From positions 41,530,831 through 41,594,830 of the forward strand of contig NC_087069.1 in the NCBI RefSeq assembly GCF_963678635.1: a stretch of 64,000 nucleotides of DNA. Direction: 5' to 3'. Made by a program: the position numbers and the translations under genes. Positions 46,115 to 56,260 of this stretch are shown here, one piece after another; positions within the stretch are counted from its first letter, which is position 1, and the number at the start of each line of letters is the position of its first letter. The notes under the pieces are model-generated. The model was not told where the DNA came from. It ran no database searches and worked only from the letters and a program-made list of their open reading frames with translations. This stretch comes from Symsagittifera roscoffensis (lineage: Eukaryota; Xenacoelomorpha; Acoela; Convolutidae).

Positions 46115-47052
46115 ATGCCGAAGCGAAAGATAGAGGAACTTGGATCCCTTTCAAAATCTGAAAAGGTAAGTCTGAACAGATCGTATTCTAGGGGTAGAGC
46201 AGCGTACGGTTCTGTGCGAAACTTGAGAAGAGAAAATGGATTCTCAAAAAAGAAAGTAGAACAACTTATACAATTCAAGACATCAAATACAAAATTTGGT
46301 TCCCCAATCAGACGTTTTCGAAGGCTTCAAGCTTTTTCAAACAACATCAATGAATTTTGGTGTATCGATTTGGCATTTGTGGACAAATTAGCGAGTCAAA
46401 ACAATGGAGTCAAATATTTATTGGTTGCTGTTGACGTTTTTTCGTGATTTGTCAGAGTTCAAACGTTGAAAAAGTAAAATTCCAAATACACTTTACAAGC
46501 TTTTAAAAACATAATTTCTCGAAAAAACACTCCTGGAAAGCTTTGCGTTGATAAAGGAACAGAACACGGGGGAACTTTCAAACAATTTTGCAAGGAAAAA
46601 ACATTGAAATTTACACGACAATGAGTGAAACAAAAGCTGCGTTTGCAGAGAAAGCCATTCAATCAATAAAACACATAACTCACCGCTACATAGAAGATCA
46701 TGCTGAAAAACTCATTCCCAAGTTGCCGCAAATCAAGTCTACATTGAATTGTCGCGTCAATAGATCTATTGGGAAATTCCCTAGAGATGTCAAGAATACT
46801 GATTTCCTCTCACTTCTGTACAATAAACCTCTAACAAGGTATAAGAAGCTAAAATTCAAAGTTGGAGACTGAGTGAGAATTTCAAAGATTGTTGTTTCGT
46901 CCCGATAAAAATACAAACCACAATTTACAGATAAACTTTTTGAAATTTCGGCAAAATCTACTAAAAAGCCTATATACATCATCAAAGATCTCGACAAAGA
47001 AGAAAGTCTCGGAAAGTTTTATGAAGAAGAGCTGAGAAAAAGTTCAGATTAA
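46115..47052 (+). pseudogene. Polinton integrase, copy B (full length, broken)
   Basis: It is the only full-length integrase in the window. It starts MPKRKIEELG at 46115. The catalytic triad is present: Asp 46367-46369 (WCIDLAF), Asp 46550-46552 (CVDKGTEHGG) and Glu 46648-46650 (AFAEKAIQS). The C-terminal part has KLKFKVGD, PIYIIKDLDKEESLGKFYEE and ends at 47052. Breaks: TGA at 46445-46447 (shared with copy A), frame changes near 46480 and 46600, a TGA at about 46870. About 310 codons if repaired, a normal size for this family. Followed after 300 bp by the minor capsid gene. Confidence 0.9.
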
Positions 47053-47350
47053 AGGTAAATAATCTTTAAAACTAAATCTATATCGATCAGTTGCCATGGA
47101 TTCTATTACTATTGAGTTAGTTTCCAACGCTTCTTTTAATTGTTATACGAATCATAGTCTTAGTTATTTTACAAACTTCCTACCCGAACAAATACGCTTG
47201 AAAGGAGAATAGGAGGTTGATATTTCAGAAATATCATACAATTTTTTGATATTCATACAATATCATACATATTCTGAGGAGAAAAGAATGATCTTAACGA
47301 TGCATGTTGAATCAAGATAGTATCCAAGTATTGTTGATATAGTTTTGGCC
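47053..47350. other. Intergenic, integrase to minor capsid
   Basis: About 300 bp with no clear gene. It includes an imperfect local repeat of ATATCATACAATxTT near 47235-47265. Confidence 0.4.
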
Positions 47351-47872
47351 ATGAACAACAAAATTCGAGAGCGTCTAGTTGCGCAAGCAGTTGAATATAA
47401 CGGAATCTATGTATCAGTAGATAAAATTACTCAAACGGTTGCTGTTCATTTAACTGAGAGCCAATCAGTGTTTATGATTCAAATTTCTGGCTTGAGCCAC
47501 GTTTTTGGTTGCGAATTAGAGCAAAGTCAAACAGGGTTTATAATGAAAGGAAAAGGACCAAATTATCCTCAGGATTCTTACGACATTATAAAATTACATT
47601 CTTTGATGATATATAGTGATATTATAGAATATAACATAGTCGGTGATACAAAAACTCCCTTATTGCGTTGTATTCCATTCATCTCCAAAGTGAAAAAAGT
47701 AGACATAATTTCTACAGGACATTACAAAAATTATCACTCTTTTACAAATTCACAATTCAAAAAACTATTGAAAATTTCTTTCCATATTATCAAGATAGAA
47801 CTAAGAGATAGTACCGGCAAAAAAAATTGTTTTGTGTCCGTAGGAATTACTCTTTTGAATAATCATTTTTGA
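47351..47872 (+). CDS. Polinton minor capsid (penton-like) protein, copy 1
   Basis: An unbroken ORF of 173 codons from ATG 47351. Conserved points for the Polinton minor capsid family: YSDIIEYNIVGDTKTPLLR in the middle, and a C-terminal end IKIELRDSTGKKNCFVSVG followed by a short beta-strand-like run (ITLLNNHF). The family forms the vertex (penton) capsomer with a single jelly-roll fold. It is the least damaged structural gene here. The start is uncertain: TTG at 47345 is in frame and an upstream exon cannot be excluded. It heads the first of four tandem 1508-bp units. Confidence 0.7.
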   Translation: MNNKIRERLVAQAVEYNGIYVSVDKITQTVAVHLTESQSVFMIQISGLSHVFGCELEQSQTGFIMKGKGPNYPQDSYDIIKLHSLMIYSDIIEYNIVGDTKTPLLRCIPFISKVKKVDIISTGHYKNYHSFTNSQFKKLLKISFHIIKIELRDSTGKKNCFVSVGITLLNNHF

Positions 47873-47889
47873 TTTAATCTTAATACAAA

Positions 47890-48220
47890 ATGGTTGCTCA
47901 AAAATCAGCTGATTTTCATTTTTTTCGAGGACAAGCAATAAAACGTGGAAGAGGTTTCGGAGCTCTTGCACAAACTCTTGGGAGAACTACAATCACCTTT
48001 AATAAAAAATTTAATCCCAGCTGCGAAAAGAATTGGGGCAGATTTGTTTGAAAATGCTGCTCCAGAGAATGGGGAGGTTGTTAGTGGACGCAAAAAACTC
48101 AAAAAATTTGCAAAAGTTGTGGGAGCAAAAACAGTTCGGAAACAATTGGGAGGTGGAAAAAGAAATACAAGCGTAGAACTGGTAGAACCAGATCCATTTC
48201 TCGAAAAAATAGATCGATAA
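47890..48220 (+). pseudogene. Small basic core-like protein (adenovirus X/VI-like), copy 1
   Basis: MVAQKSADFHFFRGQAIKRG from ATG 47890, with a Gly/Arg-rich stretch (KRGRGFGALAQTLGRTT), then a one-base shift into IKNLIPAAKRIGADLFEN, GRKKLKKFAKVVGAKTVRKQ and a C-terminal end EPDPFLEKIDR at 48220. Glycine-arginine start, Ala/Lys-rich helix and position between minor and major capsid genes fit the small core or membrane-active proteins reported for adintoviruses and Polintons. The assignment is by composition and order. Confidence 0.55.
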
Positions 48221-48344
48221 ACAGTCCCTCTCGAAAGACATTTTTGACAAAATAAAATGAGTGTAAACCAAAGTCAGTTTCGGTACGGGCTTTTACTAAC
48301 TCTTTATTGGAGATTTTTGATAAACTCTCAATTTTGAAACAATT

Positions 48345-48860
48345 ATGCCATCTGACACACAAGAAGTTTTCCCCACTACTTCTCTGGATGAAAGCAGTAT
48401 TTAGCTTGAATTTGAGACGGATCGTAATCTCTACTTGGATATGCGTAATAATCATCTTAGTTTAAAGCTTCAATTATTCAAAGGAAGATTGTTTGACGCT
48501 TTTAAAAAAGAAAACGCAGAACATAAAGCAAAATCGGAGGAAGATTCAGATGAAGAATCACAAAGTTACTTAACTCATGTATACAATCTAGTACGTTATC
48601 TACTCACCAAATATGGAGTTTATTTCAACAGTACATTGGCTTACAACGCCAATGGATTATATTCTCACAAGGCACAAATATCGAACGATTTCAACTAGTC
48701 AGCAGTGAGTATTAATGGAAAACTTGCTTGTCATGGATACAGTTTCGAAGAATTTCCTGATGCATTTGATATGCATCCAGTCACTGATAGAGCAAACTCC
48801 ATAGAAAGAGGGATAACTTTTTCACTCTATGGGAGGCTTGTTTTTGATCTAGTTGTGGAT
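48345..48860 (+). pseudogene. Major capsid protein, N-terminal fragment, copy 1
   Basis: Begins MPSDTQEVFPTTSLDESSI at 48345, then a TAG present in all four copies, then FETDRNLYLDMRNNHLSLKL and KSEEDSDEESQSYLTHVYN. It stops at a second shared TAG (FN-stop) and is cut after ITFSLYGRLVFDL, where the next unit's minor-capsid start follows. Confidence 0.75.
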
Positions 48861-49380
48861 ATGAACAATAAAATTTGAGAACCTCTAGGTGCGCTAGCAT
48901 TTGAATATAACGGAATCTATTTATCAGTAGATAAAACTACTCAAAAGGTTGCTGTTCATTTACCTGAGAATCAATCAGTGTTTTTATTCAAAAATCTGGC
49001 TTGAGCCACATTTTTGGTTGTGATTTAGAGCAAAATCACACAGGGGTTATAATGGAGGGAAAATGACTACATTATCCTCAGTATTCTTACGACTTTATAA
49101 TAATACATTCTTTGATGATATATGGTGATATTTTAGAATATAAAATAGTCGGTGATACAAAAACTCCCTTATTGCATTGTATTCCTTTCATCTCCAATAT
49201 GGAAAAAGAGACATAATTTCTAAAGGACAGTACATGAATTATCAGTCTTTCATAGATATAAAATTCAAAAAAATATTGAAAGTTTTTTTCCATATTATCA
49301 AAAGAGAACTAAGAGATAGTACCGGCAAAAAAATTCTTTTGTGTCCGTAGGAATTACTCTTTTCAATAATCTTTTTTATT
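48861..49380 (+). pseudogene. Minor capsid protein, copy 2
   Basis: MNNKI followed at once by a TGA, then recognisable segments in shifted frames (EYNGIYLSVDKTTQKVAVHL; VGDTKTPLLHC; FVSVGITLFNN). Clearly dead. Confidence 0.75.
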
Positions 49381-49396
49381 TAAAACTTAATATGAA

Positions 49397-49728
49397 ATGG
49401 TTGCTCAAAAATCAGCTGATTTTCTTTTTTTTTCGAGGACAAGCAATAAAACTTGGAAGAGGTTTTGGAGCTCTTGCACAAACTCTTGGGAGAACTACAA
49501 TCACCTTTAATAAAAAATTTAATCCCAGCTGCGAAAAGAATTGGGGCAGATTTGTTTGAAAATGCTGCTCCAGAGAATGGGGAGGTTGTTAGTGGACGTA
49601 AAAAACTCAAAACATTTGCAAAAGTTGTGGGAGCAAAAACAGTTCAGAAACAATTGGGAGTTGGAAAAAGAAATACAAGCGTAGAACTGGTAGAACCAGA
49701 TCCATTTCTCGAAAAATTAGATCGATAA
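49397..49728 (+). pseudogene. Small basic core-like protein, copy 2
   Basis: The same one-base shift as copy 1 between GRGFGALAQTLGRTT and IKNLIPAAKRIGADLFEN. KLGRGFG replaces KRGRGFG. Confidence 0.55.
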
Positions 49729-49852
49729 ACAGTCCCTCTCGAAAGACATTTTTGACAAAATAAAATGAGTGTAAACCAAAGTCAGTTTCGGTACGGGCTT
49801 TTACTAAATCTTTATTGGAGATTTTTGATAAACTCTCAATTTTGAAACAATT

Positions 49853-50368
49853 ATGCCATCTGACACACAAGAAGTTTTCCCCACTACTTCTCTGGATGAA
49901 AGCAGTATTTAGCTTGAATTTGAGACGGATCGTAATCTCTACTTGGATATGCGTAATAATCATCTTAGTTTAAAGCTTCAATTATTCAAAGGAAGATTGT
50001 TTGACGCTTTTAAAAAAGAAATCGCAGAACATAAAGCAAAATCGGAGGAAGATTCAGATGAGGAATCACAAAGTTACTTAACTCATGTATACAATCTACT
50101 ACGTTATCTACTCACCAAATATGGAGTTTATTTCAACAGTACATTGGCTTACAACGCCAATGAATTATATTCTCACAAGGCACAAATATCGAACGATTTC
50201 AACTAGTCAGCAGTGAGTATTAATGGAAAACTTGCTTGTCATGGATACAGTTTCGAAGAATTTCCTGATGCATTTGATATGCATCCAGTCACTGATAGAG
50301 CAAACTCCATAGAAAGAGGGATAACTTTTTCACTCTATGGGAGGCTTGTTTTTGATCTAGTTGTGGAT
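49853..50368 (+). pseudogene. Major capsid protein, N-terminal fragment, copy 2
   Basis: Same extent and same two TAG codons as copy 1. KKEIAEHKAKSEEDSDEE differs by single residues. Confidence 0.75.
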
Positions 50369-50888
50369 ATGAACAATAAAATTTGAGAACGTCTAGGTGC
50401 GCTAGCATCTGAATATAACGGAATCTATTTATCACTAGATAAAACTACTCAAAAGGTTGCTGTTCATTTACCTGAGAATCAATCAGTGTTTTTATTCAAA
50501 ACTCTGACTTGAGCCACATTTTTGGTTGTGATTTAGAGCAAAATCACACAGGGGTTATAATGGAGGGAAAAAGACTACATTATCCTCAGTATTCTTACGA
50601 CTTTATAATAATACATTCTTTGATGAAATATGGTGATATTTTAGAATATAACATAGTCGGTGATACAAAAACTCCCTTATTGCATTGTATTCCTTTCATC
50701 TCCAATATGGAAAAAGAGACATAATTTCTAAAGGACAGTACATGAATTATCAGTCTTTCATAGATATAAAATTCAAAAAAATATTGAAAGTTTCTTTCCA
50801 TATTATCAAAAGAGAACTAAGAGATAGTACCGGCAAAAAAATTCTTTTGTGTCCGTAGGAATTACTCTTTTCAATAATCTTTTTTATT
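50369..50888 (+). pseudogene. Minor capsid protein, copy 3
   Basis: Nearly identical to copy 2, including the early TGA after MNNKI. One clean frame (50509-50724) spans the VGDTKTPLLHC region. Confidence 0.75.
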
Positions 50889-50904
50889 TAAAACTTAATA
50901 TGAA

Positions 50905-51236
50905 ATGGTTGCTCAAAAATCAGCTGATTTTCTTTTTTTTTCGAGGACAAGCAATAAAACGTGGAAGAGGTTTTGGAGCTCTTGCACAAACTCTTGGGAG
51001 AACTACAATCACCTTTAATAAAAAATTTAACCCCAGCTGCGAAAAGAATTGGGGCAGATTTGTTTGAAAATGCTGCTCCAGAGAATGGGGAGGTTGTTAG
51101 TGGACGTAAAAAACTCAAAACATTTGCAAAAGTTGTGGGAGCAAAAACAGTTCAGAAACAATTGGGAGTTGGAAAAAGAAATACAAGCGTAGAACTGGTA
51201 GAACCAGATCCATTTCTCGAAAAATTAGATCGATAA
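50905..51236 (+). pseudogene. Small basic core-like protein, copy 3
   Basis: As copy 2 but with KRGRGFG, and NLTPAAKR in place of NLIPAAKR. Confidence 0.55.
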
Positions 51237-51360
51237 ACAGTCCCTCTCGAAAGACATTTTTGACAAAATAAAATGAGTGTAAACCAAAGTCAGTTTCGGT
51301 ACGGGCTTTTACTAAATCTTTATTGGAGATTTTTGATAAACTCTCAATTTTGAAACAATT

Positions 51361-51876
51361 ATGCCATCTGACACACAAGAAGTTTTCCCCACTACTTCTC
51401 TGGATGAAAGCAGTATTTAGCTTGAATTTGAGACGGATCGTAATCTCTACTTGGATATGCGTAATAATCATCTTAGTTTAAAGCTTCAATTATTCAAAGG
51501 AAGATTGTTTGACGCTTTTAAAAAAGAAATCGCAGAACATAAAGCAAAATCGGAGGAAGATTCAGATGAGGAATCACAAAGTTACTTAACTCATGTATAC
51601 AATCTACTACGTTATCTACTCACCAAATATGGAGTTTATTTCAACAGTACATTGGCTTACAACGCCAATGAATTATATTCTCACAAGGCACAAATATCGA
51701 ACGATTTCAACTAGTCAGCAGTGAGTATTAATGGAAAACTTGCTTGTCATGGATACAGTTTCGAAGAATTTCCTGATGCATTTGATATGCATCCAGTCAC
51801 TGATAGAGCAAACTCCATAGAAAGAGGGATAACTTTTTCACTCTATGGGAGGCTTGTTTTTGATCTAGTTGTGGAT
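51361..51876 (+). pseudogene. Major capsid protein, N-terminal fragment, copy 3
   Basis: Almost base-identical to copy 2, with the shared TAG codons. Confidence 0.75.
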
Positions 51877-52396
51877 ATGAACAATAAAATTTGAGAACGT
51901 CTAGGTGCGCTAGCATTTGAATATAACGGAATCTATTTATCACTAGATAAAACTACTCAAAAGGTTGCTGTTCATTTACCTGAGAATCAATCAGTGTTTT
52001 TATTCAAAAATCTGGCTTGAGCCACATTTTTGGTTGTGATTTAGAGCAAACTCACACAGGGGTTATAATGGAGGGAAAATGACTACATTATCCTCAGTAT
52101 TCTTACGACTTAATAATAATACATTCTTTGATGATATATGGTGATATTTTAGAATATAACATAGTCGGTGATACAAAAACTCCCTTATTGCATTGTATTC
52201 CTTTCATCTCCAATATGGAAAAAGAGACATAATTTCTAAAGGACAGTACATGAATTATCAGTCTTTCATAGATATAAAATTCAAAAAAATATTGAAAGTT
52301 TCTTTCCATATTATCAAAAGAGAACTAAGAGATAGTACCGGCAAAAAAATTCTTTTGTGTCCGTAGGAATTACTCTTTTCAATAATCTTTTTTATT
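51877..52396 (+). pseudogene. Minor capsid protein, copy 4
   Basis: Same early TGA and frame breaks as copies 2 and 3, so the last unit is not an undamaged ancestor for this gene even though its major capsid part is better preserved. Confidence 0.75.
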
Positions 52397-52412
52397 TAAA
52401 ACTTAATATGAA

Positions 52413-52770
52413 ATGGTTGCTCAAAAATCAGCTGATTTTCTTTTTTTTCGAGGACAAGCAATAAAACGTGGAAGAGGTTTTGGAGCTCCTGCACAAACTC
52501 TTGGGAGAACTACAATCACCTTTAATAAAAAATTTAATCCCAGCTGCGAAAAGAATTGGGGCAGATTTGTTTGAAAATGCTGCTCCAGAGAATGGGGAGG
52601 TTGTTAGTGGACGTAAAAAACTCAAAACATTTGCAAAAATTGTGGGAGCAAAAACAGTTCAGAAACAATTGGGAGTTGGAAAAAGAAATACAAGCGTAGA
52701 ACTGGTAGAACCAGATCCATTTCTCGAAAAAGTAGATCGAAAAAAAGTTCCTCTCGAAAGACATTTTTGA
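52413..52770 (+). pseudogene. Small basic core-like protein, copy 4
   Basis: The first frame is broken as in the other copies. The second (52468-52770) is 17 bp or more longer at its end because the stop of copies 1-3 (GATCGATAA) reads GATCGAAAA, giving VDRKKVPLERHF. Confidence 0.55.
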
Positions 52771-52868
52771 CAAAATAAAATGAGTGTAAACCAAAGTCAG
52801 TTTCGGTACGGGGCTTTTACTTACTCTTTATTGGAGATTTTTGATAAACTCCCAACTTTGAAACAATT

Positions 52869-54100
52869 ATGTCATCTTACGCACAAGAAGTTTTCCCCAC
52901 TACTTCTCTGGATGAAAGCTGTATTTAGCATGAATTTGAAACGGATCGTATTCTCTACTTGGATATGCGTGATAATCATCTTAGTTTAAAGCTTCAATTA
53001 TTCAAAGGAGGATTGTTTGACGCTTTCAAAAAAGGAAAAACAGAATTTAAAGCAAAATCGGAGGAAGATTCAGATGAGGAAGCTCAAAATTACTTAACTT
53101 ATGTTTACAGTCTACTAAGTTCTCTATTCACCAAATATGAAATTTATTTCAACAGTATATTGGTTTACAACGCCAATGTATTATATTCTCATAAGGCACA
53201 AATATCAAACGAATTCAACTCGTCAGCAGTGAGTAATAATGGAATACTTGCTTGTCATGGATACAGTTTTGAAGAATTTCCTGATGCATTTGACATGCAT
53301 CCGTTCACTGATAGAGCAAACTCCTTAGGAACAGGGATAACCTTTTCACTCTATGAGAGGCTTGTCATTGATTTGTTTACTTGCAAAAAATTGCTGCTAC
53401 CAAATACCAAGGTTCGAATTAAACTACTTCCAGCTAGACCTATTTTTTACATGCTATCTGATAATCCGAATGTCAGTCTAAAAATTGTTAATTTTTCGCT
53501 GTTTACTAGACGAATTTTAGTTGCTGAACCTAATCATCAATACTTGCCATGGAATCTGGAAAGAGAACCTGCTCAATACAATTATATGGAAACTACAGCA
53601 AGAAATTTTATCGTTCCACCTCGCCAAAACCAATTCATTCAAGAAAGTTTGTTCAATAACGCCCCAATAAGAAGAGTAGCTGTTGCAGTGACTACCAATT
53701 CAGCTGTTGGAGGATCTTTTATATGAAAACTTTTTCAGCTATCAGCGATTTCATTTGAGAGAGCTTAGAATTATTCGGGGTGGAAGAGCAATTAATTCAT
53801 TAGATACAACTTCTCGTTGTTGTAATTATGTTACAACAATGAAAGCAATGCAGTTTAACGAATATTTCCCAGCTCTTCCTGTAGATGATTTTCAAAATCA
53901 CTATATTCTAGTTTTTAATTGACTTACCTACAGGATGCAGCTGAACAGTAGCATTATCCAGAACTTAATGGAGGAAGATTGAGATTAGAAATACTTTTCC
54001 AGTTTCCCTTGAATCAAGTAACGGAAGTAATAGTCTTGGGAGAAATACTGTCAAATGTTCATTTGACAATTTTGGAACGTTCGCTAAAAATGTTTTATGA
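52869..54100 (+). pseudogene. Polinton major capsid protein (double jelly-roll), near full length
   Basis: Starts MSSYAQEVFPTTSLDESCI at 52869, a TAG, then a clean run of 255 codons (to 53726) including LYLDMRDNHLSLKLQLFKG, an acidic loop (KSEEDSDEEAQNY), CHGYSFEEFPDAFD, IFYMLSDNPNVSLKIVNFSL, RNFIVPPRQNQFIQE and FNNAPIRRVAVAV. After a frameshift: HLRELRIIRGGRAINSLDTT, YVTTMKAMQFNEYFPALPVD and HYILVFNLTYLQDA; after another, YPELNGGRLRLEILFQFPLN and TEVIVLGE, ending at 54100. About 410 codons. These segments are characteristic of Polinton major capsid proteins, which build the icosahedral shell. It belongs to unit 4 of the tandem array and alone has TCG where units 1-3 have the second TAG. Confidence 0.92.
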
Positions 54101-54388
54101 CATTTCATTGTTATTGTCTCTGCTTTATTTGTTTTGTTTTTCTTCAGACCTAAATATCCAGAAAAAGCAGATAATGAATGCTGTTTAATTGAAAACCCAA
54201 GAAATTTCTTCAACCTAGACTGTAAACTAGTGTTCAATAACCTTTTTTCAGTTCACAAGTTTTGTGTATGAGATTTTGTTGATTCAATACCTAAATGCGA
54301 TCAATAACTTTAGTTTTTCCACCCTAAATTACAATATCAAACTATCTATTTCTTTATTTTAGATGTAAATCGGCTAACAATTGCAAAG
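54101..54388. other. Intergenic, major capsid to protease
   Basis: About 290 AT-rich bases; no supported gene. Apparent frames continue the major-capsid shadow. Confidence 0.4.
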
Positions 54389-54832
54389 ATGGGTATTTTC
54401 TCATTTCTGCAAATTATTGAAAGAAATCCTGAACTCAGGTTCAAGTATATGGGATCTTACCCCTCTGATAAAGTACCTCAACTAACGAAATACTCTTTTG
54501 CAAGTTTTAACTCAGATTCAAACAATAATAGAGGGGAGCACTGGATCATGATAGCTCGATTGGACAAAACTTACTACTCTGCTGATAATATGTGTCGATA
54601 AAGAAAAGCGTATTTCTTTCAAACAAAAAAGTATCGGCGAATGATTCCTCGAAAGCTACAAAATACTGATGATTTGTGTGGATTTCACGCAATTTAGTCA
54701 GCATTTTTACTTTTTAAATTCTACCAGACAATCTTGACTAATATTCTCGATGTGCAAGTTTTGAATTTTATTAAAAAACAATTAATGCGAACGTGTAGTT
54801 TTATTATTTATAAATATAAATTATGGCAGTAA
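54389..54832 (+). pseudogene. Adenain-like cysteine protease
   Basis: A single frame of 148 codons with just two nonsense codons: TAA at 54599-54601 and TAG at 54695-54697. It begins MGIFSFLQIIERNPELRFKY; catalytic His is in RGEHWIMIAR (54539-54541), the acidic residue in YSADNMC (54584-54586), catalytic Cys in DDLCGFHAI (54677-54679). The C-terminus is KQLMRTCSFIIYKY. The family cleaves capsid precursors during maturation. An ATTTTAG before 54363 could be a splice acceptor. It is the last gene before the right TIR, six bases from its inner edge. Confidence 0.85.
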
Positions 54833-54837
54833 ATTTC

Positions 54838-55394
54838 TTATACGATGCAGTGATTTATATATTTTTTCTAAAATTTAATTTTTTTTCTCAAAATTTGAAC
54901 TTTATTGAAGTTTCAGTAGGTTTCAGAATAGATTCAGATAGATAGAAAGTATAAGTATCTAAACAATTGTTATTAGATCAAAATATAACGATTCTTATCG
55001 TGTTTTGGAAATTTTTGAGTTCTAAGTTTTTGCACAAAAACTCTTATCATTGACTTACCATGATCCAAAAAACTAAATACATAACCTTAATTCCACAAAC
55101 TACACGTAATTAACCAGTAACATTTAACAATTAGATAACGCGCGCCGAGATTTTTGCGAAAAAAAAATAGACTTTTCCACGCCAAAAACCAAAAAACAAT
55201 CGCTTTTCTTCCAATTATCTTACCATCACACAACCCATAAAACCTAACCATCGGTATTCCCTATCTTAATCTTTTGTAGACTCTATACCCAATCTCAATA
55301 AATAGTGATGCTCAACCCAAATCTATAACGTATCTTAATACATGGGATCAGCCGAGCACCTCCTTCCCACCACCACTTAATCTCCAACCTCTAA
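54838..55394 (+). repeat. Right terminal inverted repeat of the composite Polinton
   Basis: Inner edge ATACGATGCAGTGATTTATA, then the TTACCA-type block, AGATAACGCGCGCCGAG, CTATCTTAAT repeats and a decayed hairpin (55308-55317 with 55344-55360). The run AAATCTATAACGTATCTTAA matches the left TIR (20821-21150) specifically. The extreme end is degenerate (ACCTCTAA), and satellite begins within ten bases. Confidence 0.8.
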
Positions 55395-56260
55395 GAAAGT
55401 TTGAAAGTTGCCGACATGGAAAAATTGAGGCCCGGCCATTAAAAACAGTTCCTATTGCTTAGAGTAATTGAGGAGCGACCAATAAGTACAGCTCATTTTT
55501 GACAAGTAACTGGAGTTTGAAAATTGCCCACATGTGGTAATTGAGGGGTGATCTATTTAGTGCTATTAACGAGAAAGCAGCCAATAAAAACGGCTCAACA
55601 AATTTGTGACAAGTTATGAGAGTTTGAAATTTGCTTCCAATGGTTAAATTGAGGAGCGATCTTTTTACTGCTTTTAACGAGCAAGCGATCATTAAAAACG
55701 GCTCAAAATTTGGGACAAGTTATGGGTGATTGAAAATTGCCGTTATGGGTTAATTGAGGCGTGAACTGTTTACTGCTGTTAACAAATCAGCGGCCCTTAA
55801 AAGCGACTCAAAAATTTTGCAAAAAGATATGGGACTTCGAATATTGCCGACATGGGGTTATTCAGGCCTGGCCATTAAATACAGCTCATTTTGCATGGAG
55901 TAATTGAGGAGCGGCCATTAACTACAGCTCGTTTTGCGACAAGTAACGGGAGTTTGAAAGTTGCCGACAAGTGGTAATTGAGAGGTGATCTATTTAGTGC
56001 TATTAACGAGTATGCAGCCAATAAATACGGCTCAACATTTTATGACAACTTATGGGAGTTTGAAAGTTGCTGCCATGGGTTAATTGAGGAGCTATCTTTT
56101 CACTGTTTTTAACGCGCAAGAAATCATTAAAAACGGCTCGAGCATTTGTGACAAGTTATGGGTGATTAAAAATTGCCGTTATGGTTTAATTGAGGCGTGA
56201 ACTGCTTACTGCTGTTAACAAATCAGCGGCCCTTAAATGCGACTCAAAAATTTTGCAAAA

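Larger units (their letters stand above)
47351..53384 (+). repeat. Four tandem copies of a 1508-bp capsid-gene unit
   Basis: Unit starts (minor-capsid ATG) at 47351, 48861, 50369 and 51877: spacings 1510, 1508, 1508. Each unit holds the minor capsid gene, the core-like gene and the first third of the major capsid gene. Units 2 and 3 are nearly identical; unit 4 continues into the full major capsid gene. The junction sequence GATCTAGTTGTGGATATGAAC in units 2-4 resembles GATATAGTTTTGGCCATGAAC before unit 1, which suggests recombination at short homology. Confidence 0.9.
20821..55394. mobile_element. Composite 34.6-kb Polinton/Maverick inserted in satellite DNA
   Basis: A reversed TIR (20821 onward, first bases CGTAGT against AGTAGT in the other TIRs) and a forward TIR (ending about 55394) share a family-specific subterminal run (AAATCTATA, CGTATCTTAATACATGGG). 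The left flank ends ...ACGGGAGT and the right flank begins with AGTTTGAAAGTTGCC; joined, they restore the satellite unit. A 6-bp target duplication, the Polinton norm, may be GGGAGT (20815-20820) and GAAAGT (55395-55400), imperfect by two G-to-A changes. PolB points to the left end; all other core genes point right. Internal tandem duplications account for about half its length. Confidence 0.8.

Noticed and set aside
52869-54832. TAG/TAA recoding (readthrough) in major capsid and protease genes
   Set aside because: Frameshifts in the same genes and different stop codons in neighbours are better explained by decay.
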